Shown here piece after piece: positions 35,138 through 43,786 of a stretch of DNA of 59,794 bases (position 1 is the first letter of the stretch; every line of letters begins with the position of its first letter). The notes under the pieces were generated by a model, which made no database searches, was not told the DNA's origin, and was given only the letters and a program-made list of their open reading frames with translations. Both the position numbers and the translations under genes were made by a program. This DNA is from Lentisphaeria bacterium (GTDB taxonomy: Bacteria > Verrucomicrobiota > Lentisphaeria > Victivallales > Victivallaceae): assembly GCA_017456285.1 (NCBI GenBank), contig JAFTJQ010000051.1, forward strand, positions 1 to 59,794, given 5' to 3'.

Positions 35138-36115
35138 ATGAAAAAAGCAATTCTCCATTCAGCACATTTTCAATTGACTCACCGCTGTAACCTTGAGTGT
35201 GTTTTCTGCGGTCAGAGCAAGGGGCTTTTGGCTTCAAAAGAGTTGGAAATGGGGGTCGCTGAATGGATAAAAATTGCCTCTCAACTTAAAAAAGAGGCAG
35301 AAAAAAACGCTCTCACTCCCCGAATTATGCTTTGGGGAGGAGAGCCGCTTCTCTATGAGGGATTTGATTTCCTCGCAAATACGCTGAAAAATGACGGTAT
35401 CCGCTTGTCAATGGTAAGTAATGGCACTCTCCTCAATGAGCATATTGAAACTGTCAGAAATTGTATTGATACAATAAATATCTCACTCGACGGCGATCAG
35501 GTTCTGCATGATTCTGTTCGAGGGGCAGGGGTCTATGCTAAAGTTAACGAGAATTTGAAACTTCTTAAAAATCGGCAGGGCCGACTGGTTTTTTTGTGTA
35601 CCATTTCCGATATAAATGTCGATGTTTTTCCTGATTTGCCCTATAAATTAATGGAACTTGAACCTGATGAAATTATTTTGCAGCCGTTAATGTATTTGGA
35701 TAGTAATGAGATTGCTGAATACCGCAAATTCAGCAGAGAATATTTTAATCGTGATTACCCTGAATTGCTGGCTTGGGAGCGTAATAATGGAGATGTTTAT
35801 CAACAGAAAATTCAAAAAGGTTTAGAAATTTTTAATAATCAAAATTATCCGATCCCTGTCAGATTTACGCCTCACGCATTGGATAATTACTTGAATGAAA
35901 AAAGTTGCGATGCCGCTTGGAATCGCGTCCATATCCGCCACGACGGAGAGGTCGGGTTCTGTACGGATTACTTCAGTTTTTCAGCAGGTAATGTCAAAGA
36001 AAAAAGCCTTGCCGATATTTTTTACTCTGTTGAAGCCGATAAATTCAGACAGGCAGTTTTAAGTGAAAAACTTCCGCTTTGCCGTCATTGTCCGTGGCGT
36101 CTGCAAAAATTCTGA
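35138..36115 (+). CDS. Radical SAM protein with SPASM-like C-terminus
   Basis: A 325-residue radical SAM enzyme: Cys17-x3-Cys21-x2-Cys24 (HRCNLECVFCG) for the SAM-binding 4Fe-4S cluster, then LWGGEPLL, SNGTLL, and ISLDG. A C-terminal Cys set (SCDAAW, GFCTDYF, CRHCPW) resembles a SPASM/twitch auxiliary cluster. Such proteins modify peptides or mature enzymes such as sulfatases, though no sulfatase is present here. It starts 15 bases after the GH57-like gene and converges with the glycyl-radical activase with 16 bases between stops. The target is unknown. Confidence 0.85.
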   Translation: MKKAILHSAHFQLTHRCNLECVFCGQSKGLLASKELEMGVAEWIKIASQLKKEAEKNALTPRIMLWGGEPLLYEGFDFLANTLKNDGIRLSMVSNGTLLNEHIETVRNCIDTINISLDGDQVLHDSVRGAGVYAKVNENLKLLKNRQGRLVFLCTISDINVDVFPDLPYKLMELEPDEIILQPLMYLDSNEIAEYRKFSREYFNRDYPELLAWERNNGDVYQQKIQKGLEIFNNQNYPIPVRFTPHALDNYLNEKSCDAAWNRVHIRHDGEVGFCTDYFSFSAGNVKEKSLADIFYSVEADKFRQAVLSEKLPLCRHCPWRLQKF

Positions 36116-36131
36116 TTATTTTACATTCAAT

Positions 36132-36881
36132 TTATGATAAAATTTCACAGGGGACTTTGAGTTTAAAAAAATCCGGTAATTTTCCGCTGGGGCAGTTTTG
36201 GCATAACGGGTCAATTTCTTTCTGCAACAAAGCATATTTGGCACTTGCCATGCTATTTGAAGGCAAAAATTCGACCTTTTGTACTCTATCAAGCGAATTT
36301 ATGAGATTCATCAAGTCTCTCATATTATTTTCATTATCGATAATTTTTGCCAGCAACGGCATTCTGATTATGTAGGGAGTTTGACTCTGTTTATCTAAAG
36401 CAATCAGGTTATCGATTGCAGTTTTGCTGTCACATCCTGTCCAGAATTCAGATTTTCGGCTGTCAATAATTTTTAAGCCGTAATGGATAAGTGATACTTT
36501 TTCGGCAACTTTCAGCAGAAGTTGAGAATCGCATACTCCGCAGGTTTCTACTATGGTGTGAATATCGGGAATTTCGTTTAGCAATTCAAGCAGAAATTCC
36601 CCCTGCATTAATGGCTCTCCCCCCGAAAAGGTGATTCCGCCATTGTCAATTAATTCAGCGGTTTCACGCAGGTATTTGCCAAGTTTTTTTGCTTCGTAAA
36701 ATTCGCCTGCCATGCGATAAGTGCCGTCAGGCAAAAAGAGTTTTTCTATCTTCATGCTTTGACCTTCGGGAGAGTGACACCAGCGGCAACGCAAGGGACA
36801 GCCTTTGAAAAAAACTGTAATCCTTAAGCCATTGCCGTCATGCAGTGAACTCTCGTGAATGTCAAAAATTACGCCCGTCAT
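36132..36881 (-). CDS. Glycyl-radical enzyme activase 1
   Basis: A 249-residue radical SAM activase of the PflA type. GCPLRCRWCHSPEG holds Cys28, Cys32 and Cys35. It lacks the cysteine-rich ferredoxin insert common in eliminase activases. ITFSGGEPLMQ binds SAM, and IVETCGV and IIRMPLL follow the family pattern. It begins six bases after the stop of glycyl-radical enzyme 1, so it surely activates that protein. It abstracts H from the Gly of the partner to store a radical, under strict anaerobiosis. Confidence 0.92.
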   Translation of the reverse strand: MTGVIFDIHESSLHDGNGLRITVFFKGCPLRCRWCHSPEGQSMKIEKLFLPDGTYRMAGEFYEAKKLGKYLRETAELIDNGGITFSGGEPLMQGEFLLELLNEIPDIHTIVETCGVCDSQLLLKVAEKVSLIHYGLKIIDSRKSEFWTGCDSKTAIDNLIALDKQSQTPYIIRMPLLAKIIDNENNMRDLMNLINSLDRVQKVEFLPSNSMASAKYALLQKEIDPLCQNCPSGKLPDFFKLKVPCEILS

Positions 36882-36887
36882 CTTATT

Positions 36888-38918
36888 TTATTCTCCGTAG
36901 GCAGAGCGTCCGATAATATGATCCTGAAATACTTTGTCAAGTTCAACGAAGTAACCGCTCCAGCCCCAGACTCTGACGATTAAATCACGATGTTTATCGG
37001 GGTGTTTTTGGGCATCAAGCAGGACGGCTTTATTGAGAATATTCATTTGAAGCTGCTGGCAATTTGACTTGACAAATGCCCGAAGCAACTGGACAGTTTT
37101 ATCCAAAGCCTCCTCATTTTGAAAGTAAGAGGATGATAATTCAATTGTAATCGGCCCCCCATTGCAGATTCGGCTGTAATCAATACTGCTGAAACTTTTG
37201 AAAATACTTAAAAGTCCTTTGGTTTTAATTCCGGGAGCAGGGGAGAGAGAGGCACTTAAATACTCACGGTCACGGCGTCCGTCAGATGTAGCATGAACTC
37301 GCAACATGTGTTGGTCATTCTGTGAATAGACTGCATACATTGAAGCGGAACCACTGCCGGGGCGGATTTTTAATTGGTATTTAGCAGAAATTTCATCGAC
37401 GGCATCAGCAAATTTGTCATAGATAGTTTTCAATAGGTAATTTGAAAACTCATCATTGTCGCCGAGGTGTGGAATATTTTTGAGTATCATTCGCAAATTT
37501 TCAGCATTTTCGTAGTTGTTATTTACCGCTTGTACGAGTTCTTCCGGTGCAACTGATTTTTCGTCATAGACATATTTTTTGACGGCAAAAAGTGAATCAA
37601 CTGCGGTGGACGCACCGCAACTTAACATGCCCCAAAAATTGTGGTCGCCGCCGCCATATTGAATATCACGCCCCCGCTCCAAGCATTTGCCCATAAAGGC
37701 GGAAAAAAGCGGATTGGGAATGTATTTCAGTCCCTTTTTGATTACCCACTCGAATTGCTCAATCAATTCGGATTTGATAATGTCAAAAATTTCCTCAAAC
37801 TCTTGATTTTCCGTTAATGCCTTATGAATTGATTTTTCTGTTGCCAGTGCCAAATTGACGCACCACGGATTTAAGAGGTCTCTACCGTTTTTTACCACAA
37901 ATTCCCAGCAGGCGGCAACGGTGTAATCTCTGGCATCTTCCAAATTATAACCGAATTTAACCAACGCAGGAATAACAATATCATCATTGCTGTATTGCGG
38001 AAATCCCAAACCTTTGGCAGTTAATTTAGTGCCGGCAATCAATAAATCATGAGGAGTTTCAGAGTTTATGCGGAGATTGATTTTGGGGTTAATCATCGAA
38101 AGTTCTTCAGCACATTCCAGCAATAAATAGGTCAATTCATTCACCGCATTTTTGCCGTTGCGATCGCATCCGCCGAGCATCAGAGATTCGCCGTCATCGC
38201 CCTGTTGAAGCATGCCGTAGAGGTCGTTATTGCGGTTTAAGGCAATGAAAAATTCTAAAAATAAGTCTTTGGCTTGTTCGGGAGTTAAAATACCTTTTTC
38301 GAGATCGGAGCGATAGAATTTAATTAAGTATTGATCCATTCTGCCAAGTCCCTGCAATGTTACCCCCGTCAGGTAAAAAATTGAGAACATGAAATAGATT
38401 GATTGCAATGCTTCATGCAGAGTTTCCGCCGGATTCAGCGGTACACGTCGAAGCAGTTTTGCCGCTTGTAAATTGCCGCACTTCTCGGCTTCTGCCGCAT
38501 AGCGTTCGGCGAAAGCTGCAACATCACGCAGCATGGAAATTGAACTATTTAAAAACTCTTTTTCATCAGCAGATAAATTAGGTTCAGTCAACTTTTTTTC
38601 GGCACATTTTATGCGGTTTATCAAACCGTTATTAAGTACCATTTCCCAGTCGCAAGTAATATTCTCCACTCGTCTGCCGTAACTCCAGTCGATATTTACC
38701 CGTTGTTTGAAACTTTCGATATAGAAGAAGTTTTCGTCCTCTGCAACAATCGGTTTGGCTGTATTCAAAAGTAAGTGCAATATTTCCGCAATTGCTGACG
38801 GGGAGATTGATTTTCTCAAAATATTATCAATTTTTTCTTGCGGCACATCGCAAGTACGGAATTTTTTATAGTACAAAGTTCTCGTTTTTTCCTTTAATTG
38901 CTGCAAATAATTTTTCAT
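36888..38918 (-). CDS. Glycyl-radical enzyme 1, substrate unknown
   Basis: A 676-residue member of the PFL/glycyl-radical superfamily, shorter than pyruvate formate-lyase (about 760) or glycerol dehydratase (about 790). The thiyl Cys is Cys337 in VAACWEFV, with Glu339 two on, the Cys-x-Glu arrangement of radical eliminases. The radical Gly is Gly652 in VRVWGWSGYF near the C-terminus, with Trp on both sides instead of Ser/Ala and Tyr/Phe. No CC motif, so it is not PFL. The operon holds only the activase. An MFS importer and an AraC regulator stand upstream, pointing to an imported sugar or polyol as substrate. Confidence 0.9.
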   Translation of the reverse strand: MKNYLQQLKEKTRTLYYKKFRTCDVPQEKIDNILRKSISPSAIAEILHLLLNTAKPIVAEDENFFYIESFKQRVNIDWSYGRRVENITCDWEMVLNNGLINRIKCAEKKLTEPNLSADEKEFLNSSISMLRDVAAFAERYAAEAEKCGNLQAAKLLRRVPLNPAETLHEALQSIYFMFSIFYLTGVTLQGLGRMDQYLIKFYRSDLEKGILTPEQAKDLFLEFFIALNRNNDLYGMLQQGDDGESLMLGGCDRNGKNAVNELTYLLLECAEELSMINPKINLRINSETPHDLLIAGTKLTAKGLGFPQYSNDDIVIPALVKFGYNLEDARDYTVAACWEFVVKNGRDLLNPWCVNLALATEKSIHKALTENQEFEEIFDIIKSELIEQFEWVIKKGLKYIPNPLFSAFMGKCLERGRDIQYGGGDHNFWGMLSCGASTAVDSLFAVKKYVYDEKSVAPEELVQAVNNNYENAENLRMILKNIPHLGDNDEFSNYLLKTIYDKFADAVDEISAKYQLKIRPGSGSASMYAVYSQNDQHMLRVHATSDGRRDREYLSASLSPAPGIKTKGLLSIFKSFSSIDYSRICNGGPITIELSSSYFQNEEALDKTVQLLRAFVKSNCQQLQMNILNKAVLLDAQKHPDKHRDLIVRVWGWSGYFVELDKVFQDHIIGRSAYGE

Positions 38919-38958
38919 AACTCAATCTCCGTTATTATTTTTTTTATTGCTTCGTAAT

Positions 38959-38987
38959 AATATATAGCAATTTTATAGAATTTGCAA
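38959..38987 (-). promoter_or_regulatory. Promoter of glycyl-radical enzyme 1
   Basis: On the minus strand TTGCAA (38982-38987) and TATATT (38959-38964) are 17 bp apart, followed by CGGAGA before the start. This is the exception to the 16-bp spacing seen in the other promoters. Confidence 0.6.
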
Positions 38988-39031
38988 CTGTAAATTATAG
39001 GATAATATGATGAAAAAATAGCACAAATTAA

Positions 39032-40399
39032 CTATTTTTGACTCGGTAACGGCGGATTGTAGTTCTGATCTCCGCCCAAAAGTTTGAATTTTTTCAGCAC
39101 TGCGAGCAAGGCGGATATGGCTCCGACGATAACCACAATGGCAAAAACAAAAACCAGTTTGTAATTACGATTGCTTGAGTCCAGAATAAAGCCGAAAAGC
39201 ATCCCAAAAAGTGTATTCCCAAGTGCCAAAATCATCCCGAATGCCGAATTGAATTGGGCAAAAAGAGCGCGCGGAAAAAGTCTTTGCGGCAAGGAGGCGG
39301 AGACGGTAAAATAACACCCTGACAAAAATGTATGCAAGGCAAGAATAATCAGAAAACTTTTCGCATCTCGGACAAAAATCAGACCTGCAATCATCGAAAA
39401 TAGATAAAATATTGCCCCGACAATACTGGTGCGAAGCGGATGAAATTTATCTGCCAGTATCCCCAATGGAAAACTTACGATGAAAGACAGCAGGTAAATT
39501 GAGGCACAAATTTTGCCGTAAATATCCATATCGACATTCAACTCTTTAGCATAAAGAATTGCATACATATTGTAGGGAACGGAGATAAAACAACTTAAAG
39601 TTAATGCCACCATTACCAGCAGATAATAGGGGTGTGAAAAACATTGTTTGAAATAGGTGAATATCGGCTTGAAAATATTTCCGGATTTATTTTGCCCAGC
39701 GAACTCTTCTTCCAAGGACGGATATTCGCCCTCTTTGACTTTGAGGCACAGCATGGTTAAGCCGATACCGTAAAGCACTCCGACTCCCGTGAATATGTAG
39801 AGGTAATATGACTCGATTAACCCCATTAAATACCAGTTGAAAATCATCCCTGCAAGCAGACTTACTGCACGGAAAAGTCCGTAGAACCTCCCCAGAAGTT
39901 CCTGCGGTACTACATCATTAATTAATGCTCCGGATAATGCCCCTGACAAAGTTGTGCCGAAGTCCATAAAAATCCAGAACAAGCCGAACCAAATCAATGC
40001 CCAGCTATTGTAACTTATTTGAGTGAAATTTTCGCTGAAAAATTTTGCCAGCATCGGCACAAATCCAAGACCGATTGAACCTGCGACAATGAATGGAGTA
40101 GTAAATGCCAGAAACGGTATGCGACGCCCGAATCTGCCCCGATGACGGTCGGAAATATAACTGATAATCGGGGTTAGAAAAATATTGGTGAAATTCGGAA
40201 AGGAGATAATTATAAGCGAATAAACTAAATCTGATACCCCGAATTGGCGGATAAGCAAAGTTGCAGCAGGCACGATTGCACGATCTTTCATCGCCCAGGC
40301 AAAATCTCCGCCTAAAAGCCAAACGAAAAGTACTACTAAACTACTAACTGTATAGACCAAAGTTCCGCAATAATATTTTTTTTGATTTTTGTTGTCCAT
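39032..40399 (-). CDS. MFS transporter (sugar importer-like)
   Basis: A 455-residue inner-membrane protein with twelve hydrophobic segments. The cytoplasmic loop ISDRHRGRFGRRIPFL between TM2 and TM3 matches MFS/GPH sugar:cation symporters, and the equivalent loop GILADKFHPLRTS occurs in the second half. It lies upstream of the glycyl-radical genes on the same strand with its own promoter, and divergent from an AraC regulator. It probably imports the substrate used by glycyl-radical enzyme 1. Specificity unknown. Confidence 0.85.
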   Translation of the reverse strand: MDNKNQKKYYCGTLVYTVSSLVVLFVWLLGGDFAWAMKDRAIVPAATLLIRQFGVSDLVYSLIIISFPNFTNIFLTPIISYISDRHRGRFGRRIPFLAFTTPFIVAGSIGLGFVPMLAKFFSENFTQISYNSWALIWFGLFWIFMDFGTTLSGALSGALINDVVPQELLGRFYGLFRAVSLLAGMIFNWYLMGLIESYYLYIFTGVGVLYGIGLTMLCLKVKEGEYPSLEEEFAGQNKSGNIFKPIFTYFKQCFSHPYYLLVMVALTLSCFISVPYNMYAILYAKELNVDMDIYGKICASIYLLSFIVSFPLGILADKFHPLRTSIVGAIFYLFSMIAGLIFVRDAKSFLIILALHTFLSGCYFTVSASLPQRLFPRALFAQFNSAFGMILALGNTLFGMLFGFILDSSNRNYKLVFVFAIVVIVGAISALLAVLKKFKLLGGDQNYNPPLPSQK

Positions 40400-40443
40400 A
40401 ATTTCGCAAATTCCTTATTTTTTTATCTGATGAAATATGCGAT

Positions 40444-40471
40444 AATATAGTTTAAAAAACATAAAAAACAA
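40444..40471 (-). promoter_or_regulatory. Promoter of the MFS transporter
   Basis: On the minus strand TTGTTT (40466-40471) and TATATT (40444-40449) are 16 bp apart. Confidence 0.6.
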
Positions 40472-40635
40472 GTTGTGTTTTGATCAAGAGTGTTCTCATT
40501 AAACGTCATACAATGCTCTTTTTTTCTCCGATTAAAAAAAAATCTCATTGATACAACAGAGAAGAATAAAAAAATTTTCTTTAACTATATACCGAAAAAA
40601 AATGAAAAATTTTTTATATTTTTAATTATAACTTA

Positions 40636-40663
40636 TTGAATTTAGAGATTCCTATTGTAAATT
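40636..40663 (+). promoter_or_regulatory. Promoter of the second AraC-type regulator
   Basis: TTGAAT (40636-40641) and TAAATT (40658-40663), 16 bp apart, lie 25 bases before the AraC start, with AGAAAGGGTG as ribosome site. The remaining AT-rich 40472-40635 holds nothing I can name but must contain the transporter/regulator operators. Confidence 0.5.
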
Positions 40664-40687
40664 AATAGCAGAAAGGGTGTTTTTTTA

Positions 40688-41485
40688 ATGAATGACAGCA
40701 TGTTAACAATAACTTATTCCGGGCATCATGATTCTTTTAATTACAAGCGGAAACTCTCATGGCATGCTCACTCCTGTCCTGAAATTATTTATGTAATTCG
40801 AGGCGAAAATATGACCCATTTTGAGAATGGAGAAGTTTTTTATTGTCAGCATGGCAGTTTATTGATTACTCCGCCTAATTTGCGGCACAAACAAATTGAT
40901 TTACCGAATTGTGAACTTTATTATATCGGTTTTGAAACTGCTGATAATGATTTCAACCTATCGCTCCGCCAATTGAATTTGAGCAAAGACCCTTATATTG
41001 CAATTTGGATGGAGCAAATTTATCAATTGTATCATTTACAGGAGGCATTTGCCGAGGCGACTATGTTGTTACAAGTGCTGCTGCATAGATTGAAAACTCT
41101 GGATAAAGAGAATAATATTGCCGAAACTTATCATTATGCAGTCAGCAAGGCACTGAAATTTATTAATCAAATAATTGTCCGGGGGGATAATGCTTCAATG
41201 CAGGAAATTGCTAAATTTGCCGGGGTGAGTGTGTCGCATTTAAATACGCTTTTCAAAAAAGAATTTCAATTGAGTGTCATGCAAATTGTTGCTCAAAAAA
41301 GAATGAGCCGTGCCAGAACTCTCCTTGCGGATTTTCAACTCTCAATCAGTGACATTGCTGAATTATGCGGATTTACGGATGTTAATTATTTTATTAGAAT
41401 TTTCCGTAAATACCACCGAATCAGCCCGAATAATTTTCGGAAAGATTTTCAGCATAATAAATCAAATTACCATTGGCAGCGTTAA
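40688..41485 (+). CDS. AraC-family regulator with cupin sensor
   Basis: A 265-residue regulator. The N-terminal cupin (SWHAHSCPEIIYVIRGE, LLITPPNLRHKQI) has the His pattern of sugar-responsive AraC proteins. The C-terminal HTH pair is SMQEIAKFAGVSVSHLNTLFKKEF and SISDIAELCGFTDVNYFIRIFRKYH. It is divergent from the MFS importer and so is the likely activator of the importer and glycyl-radical genes. Confidence 0.9.
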   Translation: MNDSMLTITYSGHHDSFNYKRKLSWHAHSCPEIIYVIRGENMTHFENGEVFYCQHGSLLITPPNLRHKQIDLPNCELYYIGFETADNDFNLSLRQLNLSKDPYIAIWMEQIYQLYHLQEAFAEATMLLQVLLHRLKTLDKENNIAETYHYAVSKALKFINQIIVRGDNASMQEIAKFAGVSVSHLNTLFKKEFQLSVMQIVAQKRMSRARTLLADFQLSISDIAELCGFTDVNYFIRIFRKYHRISPNNFRKDFQHNKSNYHWQR

Positions 41486-41595
41486 TAAAATATGTCGTAA
41501 TGTGTAATAAATTTGTCGATTTTGCTATTGATTTTTTGAGGAACAGGAGTTATCTTATTATAGAAATATGAGAAAAGTTTTTGGGGAATGTTGTT

Positions 41596-43035
41596 ATGGA
41601 TAAAATTGACTTGAAAATTAAAAAACATGATGAATTTCAGTTGGAGATGAAAATCACTTGTCCGATTCGCAAAAGTGAATCGCCAAATAGTTATTATGCT
41701 GATGTCTTTTTCTTTCTGCCCCGCAATTTGGCGGTGAATCCGCAAAGTTATTCCGCAAGGGAGTTTTATAATGATCTCTCTGAATATATCCGATTTCAGA
41801 CGCCGACGGCGGAATTAAATGATTTGGCGGATAGAAATAATTTGCTTTTAGTTAGACTTGCGTCTTTAATAGCAGCTGAGGATGAGAGTAAGTATCAACA
41901 AAATTTAAAAATGTTCTGCTCAATTGTCAGAAAAACTTTTAGAAACGAGGCGGCAAAAATCATTAAGTTGGAAGACAGCGAAATTTTTAATCAGGAGATA
42001 ATGAATTATCTATCAAAGTCCGCTCAAATCATGGATAATTTCCGTAATTTACAGAAAACCTTGCCGAGCGGGAGCGAAAAAGTTGAAGTTTTTAATTTGG
42101 TTGATGAATTTTTAAGCATAAACTTAAACGATTGTTTGTTCAAAATCTGGAAGATGCCGTTACTTGAAAATGGTTGTTGCAATCAGGTGAAAAAGGCAAT
42201 AATTGAGCGGACTTATCAGGAAATAGAGTATCGTAAAAATTGTAATTATATCTCAATAGTTGACGAAAAAAGCGATAATTCCGAATTTCTTTATCGTGAA
42301 AGCACTCTAAAAAAGGCAATGTCAAGTGTTTTGTTTTTGAATATCGCACTCAAAAAGGACGGAATTTTGCTTGAAAACTTATTTTTGGGATTGGCGGCGG
42401 CGATCGCGATGATTTTTGTAACTGCGATTGCTTTTATCTGGAAGGGGTTGTTTCTGGAAGAGTTTTCAGTATCATTTTTTGTGGTGTGGGTGATTGCTTA
42501 TATGTTCAAAGACCGAATCAAGTCGCAGTTGCAGCTGCTTTGCCTGAATAAGCGGAATCGTTATGCTTACGATTATCAGCAAAAAATTTATGATGATTCC
42601 GGCAATGCGGTCGGCTTGTGCCGTGAGGGATTTCAGCATTGCGATGTTAAAGATGTACCGAAAGAGATTGAGCATGTTAGAAATCGTAGTGCTTTAAGTA
42701 AGTTTGAGAATGGTTCATTAAGCGAAAATATTTTGGTTTACCGTAAAAAAATCGACTTAAAAGGGCGAAGCTGCAAAGATATTTTTGAAGCGTTTGAAAT
42801 CAATGGACTGACGGATATTTTCAGACTGAATGTCCGCCATTGGCTGGGCAAAATGGATAACCCACTTAAAACCGTTTACAGTTCGGACGGCGAAAAAATA
42901 GAATCGATTAAAGCGTATCGTAATTACCATGTGAATATGGTTCTCCGTTATGGTGAAAAGGGTGGCGAAGTTCATTACGCCCGCTACCGGTTGATCCTTA
43001 ACCGTAACGGCATCAAAAAAATCATCCACTTTTAG
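41596..43035 (+). CDS. Membrane protein of unknown function
   Basis: I do not recognise this 479-residue protein. Residues 1-255 are soluble and partly helical. Two adjacent transmembrane segments lie at about 265-305 (NLFLGLAAAIAMIFVTAIAFIW and SVSFFVVWVIAYMF). A soluble C-terminal 170 residues ends with GGEVHYARYRLILNRNGIKK. The ATG at 41596 is preceded by GGGGAA; a TTG five codons earlier is less likely. It sits between AraC and GntR regulators without clear operon partners. The overall plan (two soluble domains around a TM hairpin) suggests a membrane-anchored cytosolic protein. Confidence 0.75.
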   Translation: MDKIDLKIKKHDEFQLEMKITCPIRKSESPNSYYADVFFFLPRNLAVNPQSYSAREFYNDLSEYIRFQTPTAELNDLADRNNLLLVRLASLIAAEDESKYQQNLKMFCSIVRKTFRNEAAKIIKLEDSEIFNQEIMNYLSKSAQIMDNFRNLQKTLPSGSEKVEVFNLVDEFLSINLNDCLFKIWKMPLLENGCCNQVKKAIIERTYQEIEYRKNCNYISIVDEKSDNSEFLYRESTLKKAMSSVLFLNIALKKDGILLENLFLGLAAAIAMIFVTAIAFIWKGLFLEEFSVSFFVVWVIAYMFKDRIKSQLQLLCLNKRNRYAYDYQQKIYDDSGNAVGLCREGFQHCDVKDVPKEIEHVRNRSALSKFENGSLSENILVYRKKIDLKGRSCKDIFEAFEINGLTDIFRLNVRHWLGKMDNPLKTVYSSDGEKIESIKAYRNYHVNMVLRYGEKGGEVHYARYRLILNRNGIKKIIHF

Positions 43036-43073
43036 ATTATCTAAAGTTATTTGTAAAAAATTGGTTTCGGGAC

Positions 43074-43128
43074 TTGATATTTTGTTTTTGAGGGTTATAT
43101 TATTAGCAGTAAAACTGGTCGACTAATT
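43074..43128 (+). promoter_or_regulatory. Promoter and FadR-type operator of gntR
   Basis: TTGATA (43074-43079)-16 bp-TATATT (43096-43101). The sequence AACTGGTCGACTAATT follows at 43113-43128, at about +5 to +20. It shares AACTGGTCGAC with the palindrome at 45505-45520, read in inverse. TGGTCnnACCA-type sites are the FadR-subfamily operator class. Confidence 0.65.
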
Positions 43129-43165
43129 GACTTGCTTGATGAGTTATAACTTCTATGGAGCGTAA

Positions 43166-43750
43166 ATGGAAAAAATTAAAAATAACATCAAAAAACATAT
43201 TTATTCAAAATTATCAGCCCCCGATATGCTTTTCAGTGAACACCAATTAGCCGCCGACTTCGGTCTGAAGCGGGGAAATGTTCGCGAGATTTTACTCGGC
43301 TTGGAGGGCGAGGGCGTGGTCAAACGTATGCCGCAGCGGGGATACAGTTGCGTGAATTATCTCGAAACTGACATCGCCGTTGTCAAAAGCGTTCGCCGTG
43401 TGGTCGAATTTGAAGCCGTCAGACTGGCGATGGACAAAGCAAATATGGAGGATTATGTCCGCTTGGCTTTGCTCATTGAGGATATGGAAAAGGCTTACAA
43501 AAGTGATAATACTGTCGCTTTCGTCGAAGCTGATATGCAATTTCACACAACTTTGGTCAATGCCTCAAAGGATAATTTTTTAATTAAGATTTTTTCTTTC
43601 ATGACCTCTACTGTGTTTCATGTAAATAAAGAGGCAGATCACGACATTATGATGAAAGAATCTCTCGAAGACCACAAAACTATTTTTGCTTCGCTTCGCA
43701 ATAAAGATTGGCAGGCAATGGAAAAAATCCTGCAATACCATTTTAGATAA
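43166..43750 (+). CDS. GntR regulator, FadR subfamily (FCD sensor)
   Basis: A 194-residue regulator. It has a winged helix (MLFSEHQLAADFGLKRGNVREILLGLEGEGVV, then the wing MPQRGYSCVNY) and an FCD-type helical domain with VVEFEAVRLA, FVEADMQFHTTLV (Asp/His metal ligands) and a final EDHKTIFASL...QYHF. It ends a little short of most FCD proteins, just after the last helix His. It is first in a transcript with the GH13 enzyme. Two matching operators, here and before the lyase operon, indicate a local regulon with autoregulation. Confidence 0.88.
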   Translation: MEKIKNNIKKHIYSKLSAPDMLFSEHQLAADFGLKRGNVREILLGLEGEGVVKRMPQRGYSCVNYLETDIAVVKSVRRVVEFEAVRLAMDKANMEDYVRLALLIEDMEKAYKSDNTVAFVEADMQFHTTLVNASKDNFLIKIFSFMTSTVFHVNKEADHDIMMKESLEDHKTIFASLRNKDWQAMEKILQYHFR

Positions 43751-43786
43751 AATTTAGTTAAATTTCACAGGGAGGAAACAGAGTTT

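Noticed and set aside
36888-38918. Glycyl-radical enzyme 1 as pyruvate formate-lyase
   Set aside because: It lacks the adjacent Cys-Cys pair of PFL, has Cys-x-Glu instead, and is about 85 residues shorter.
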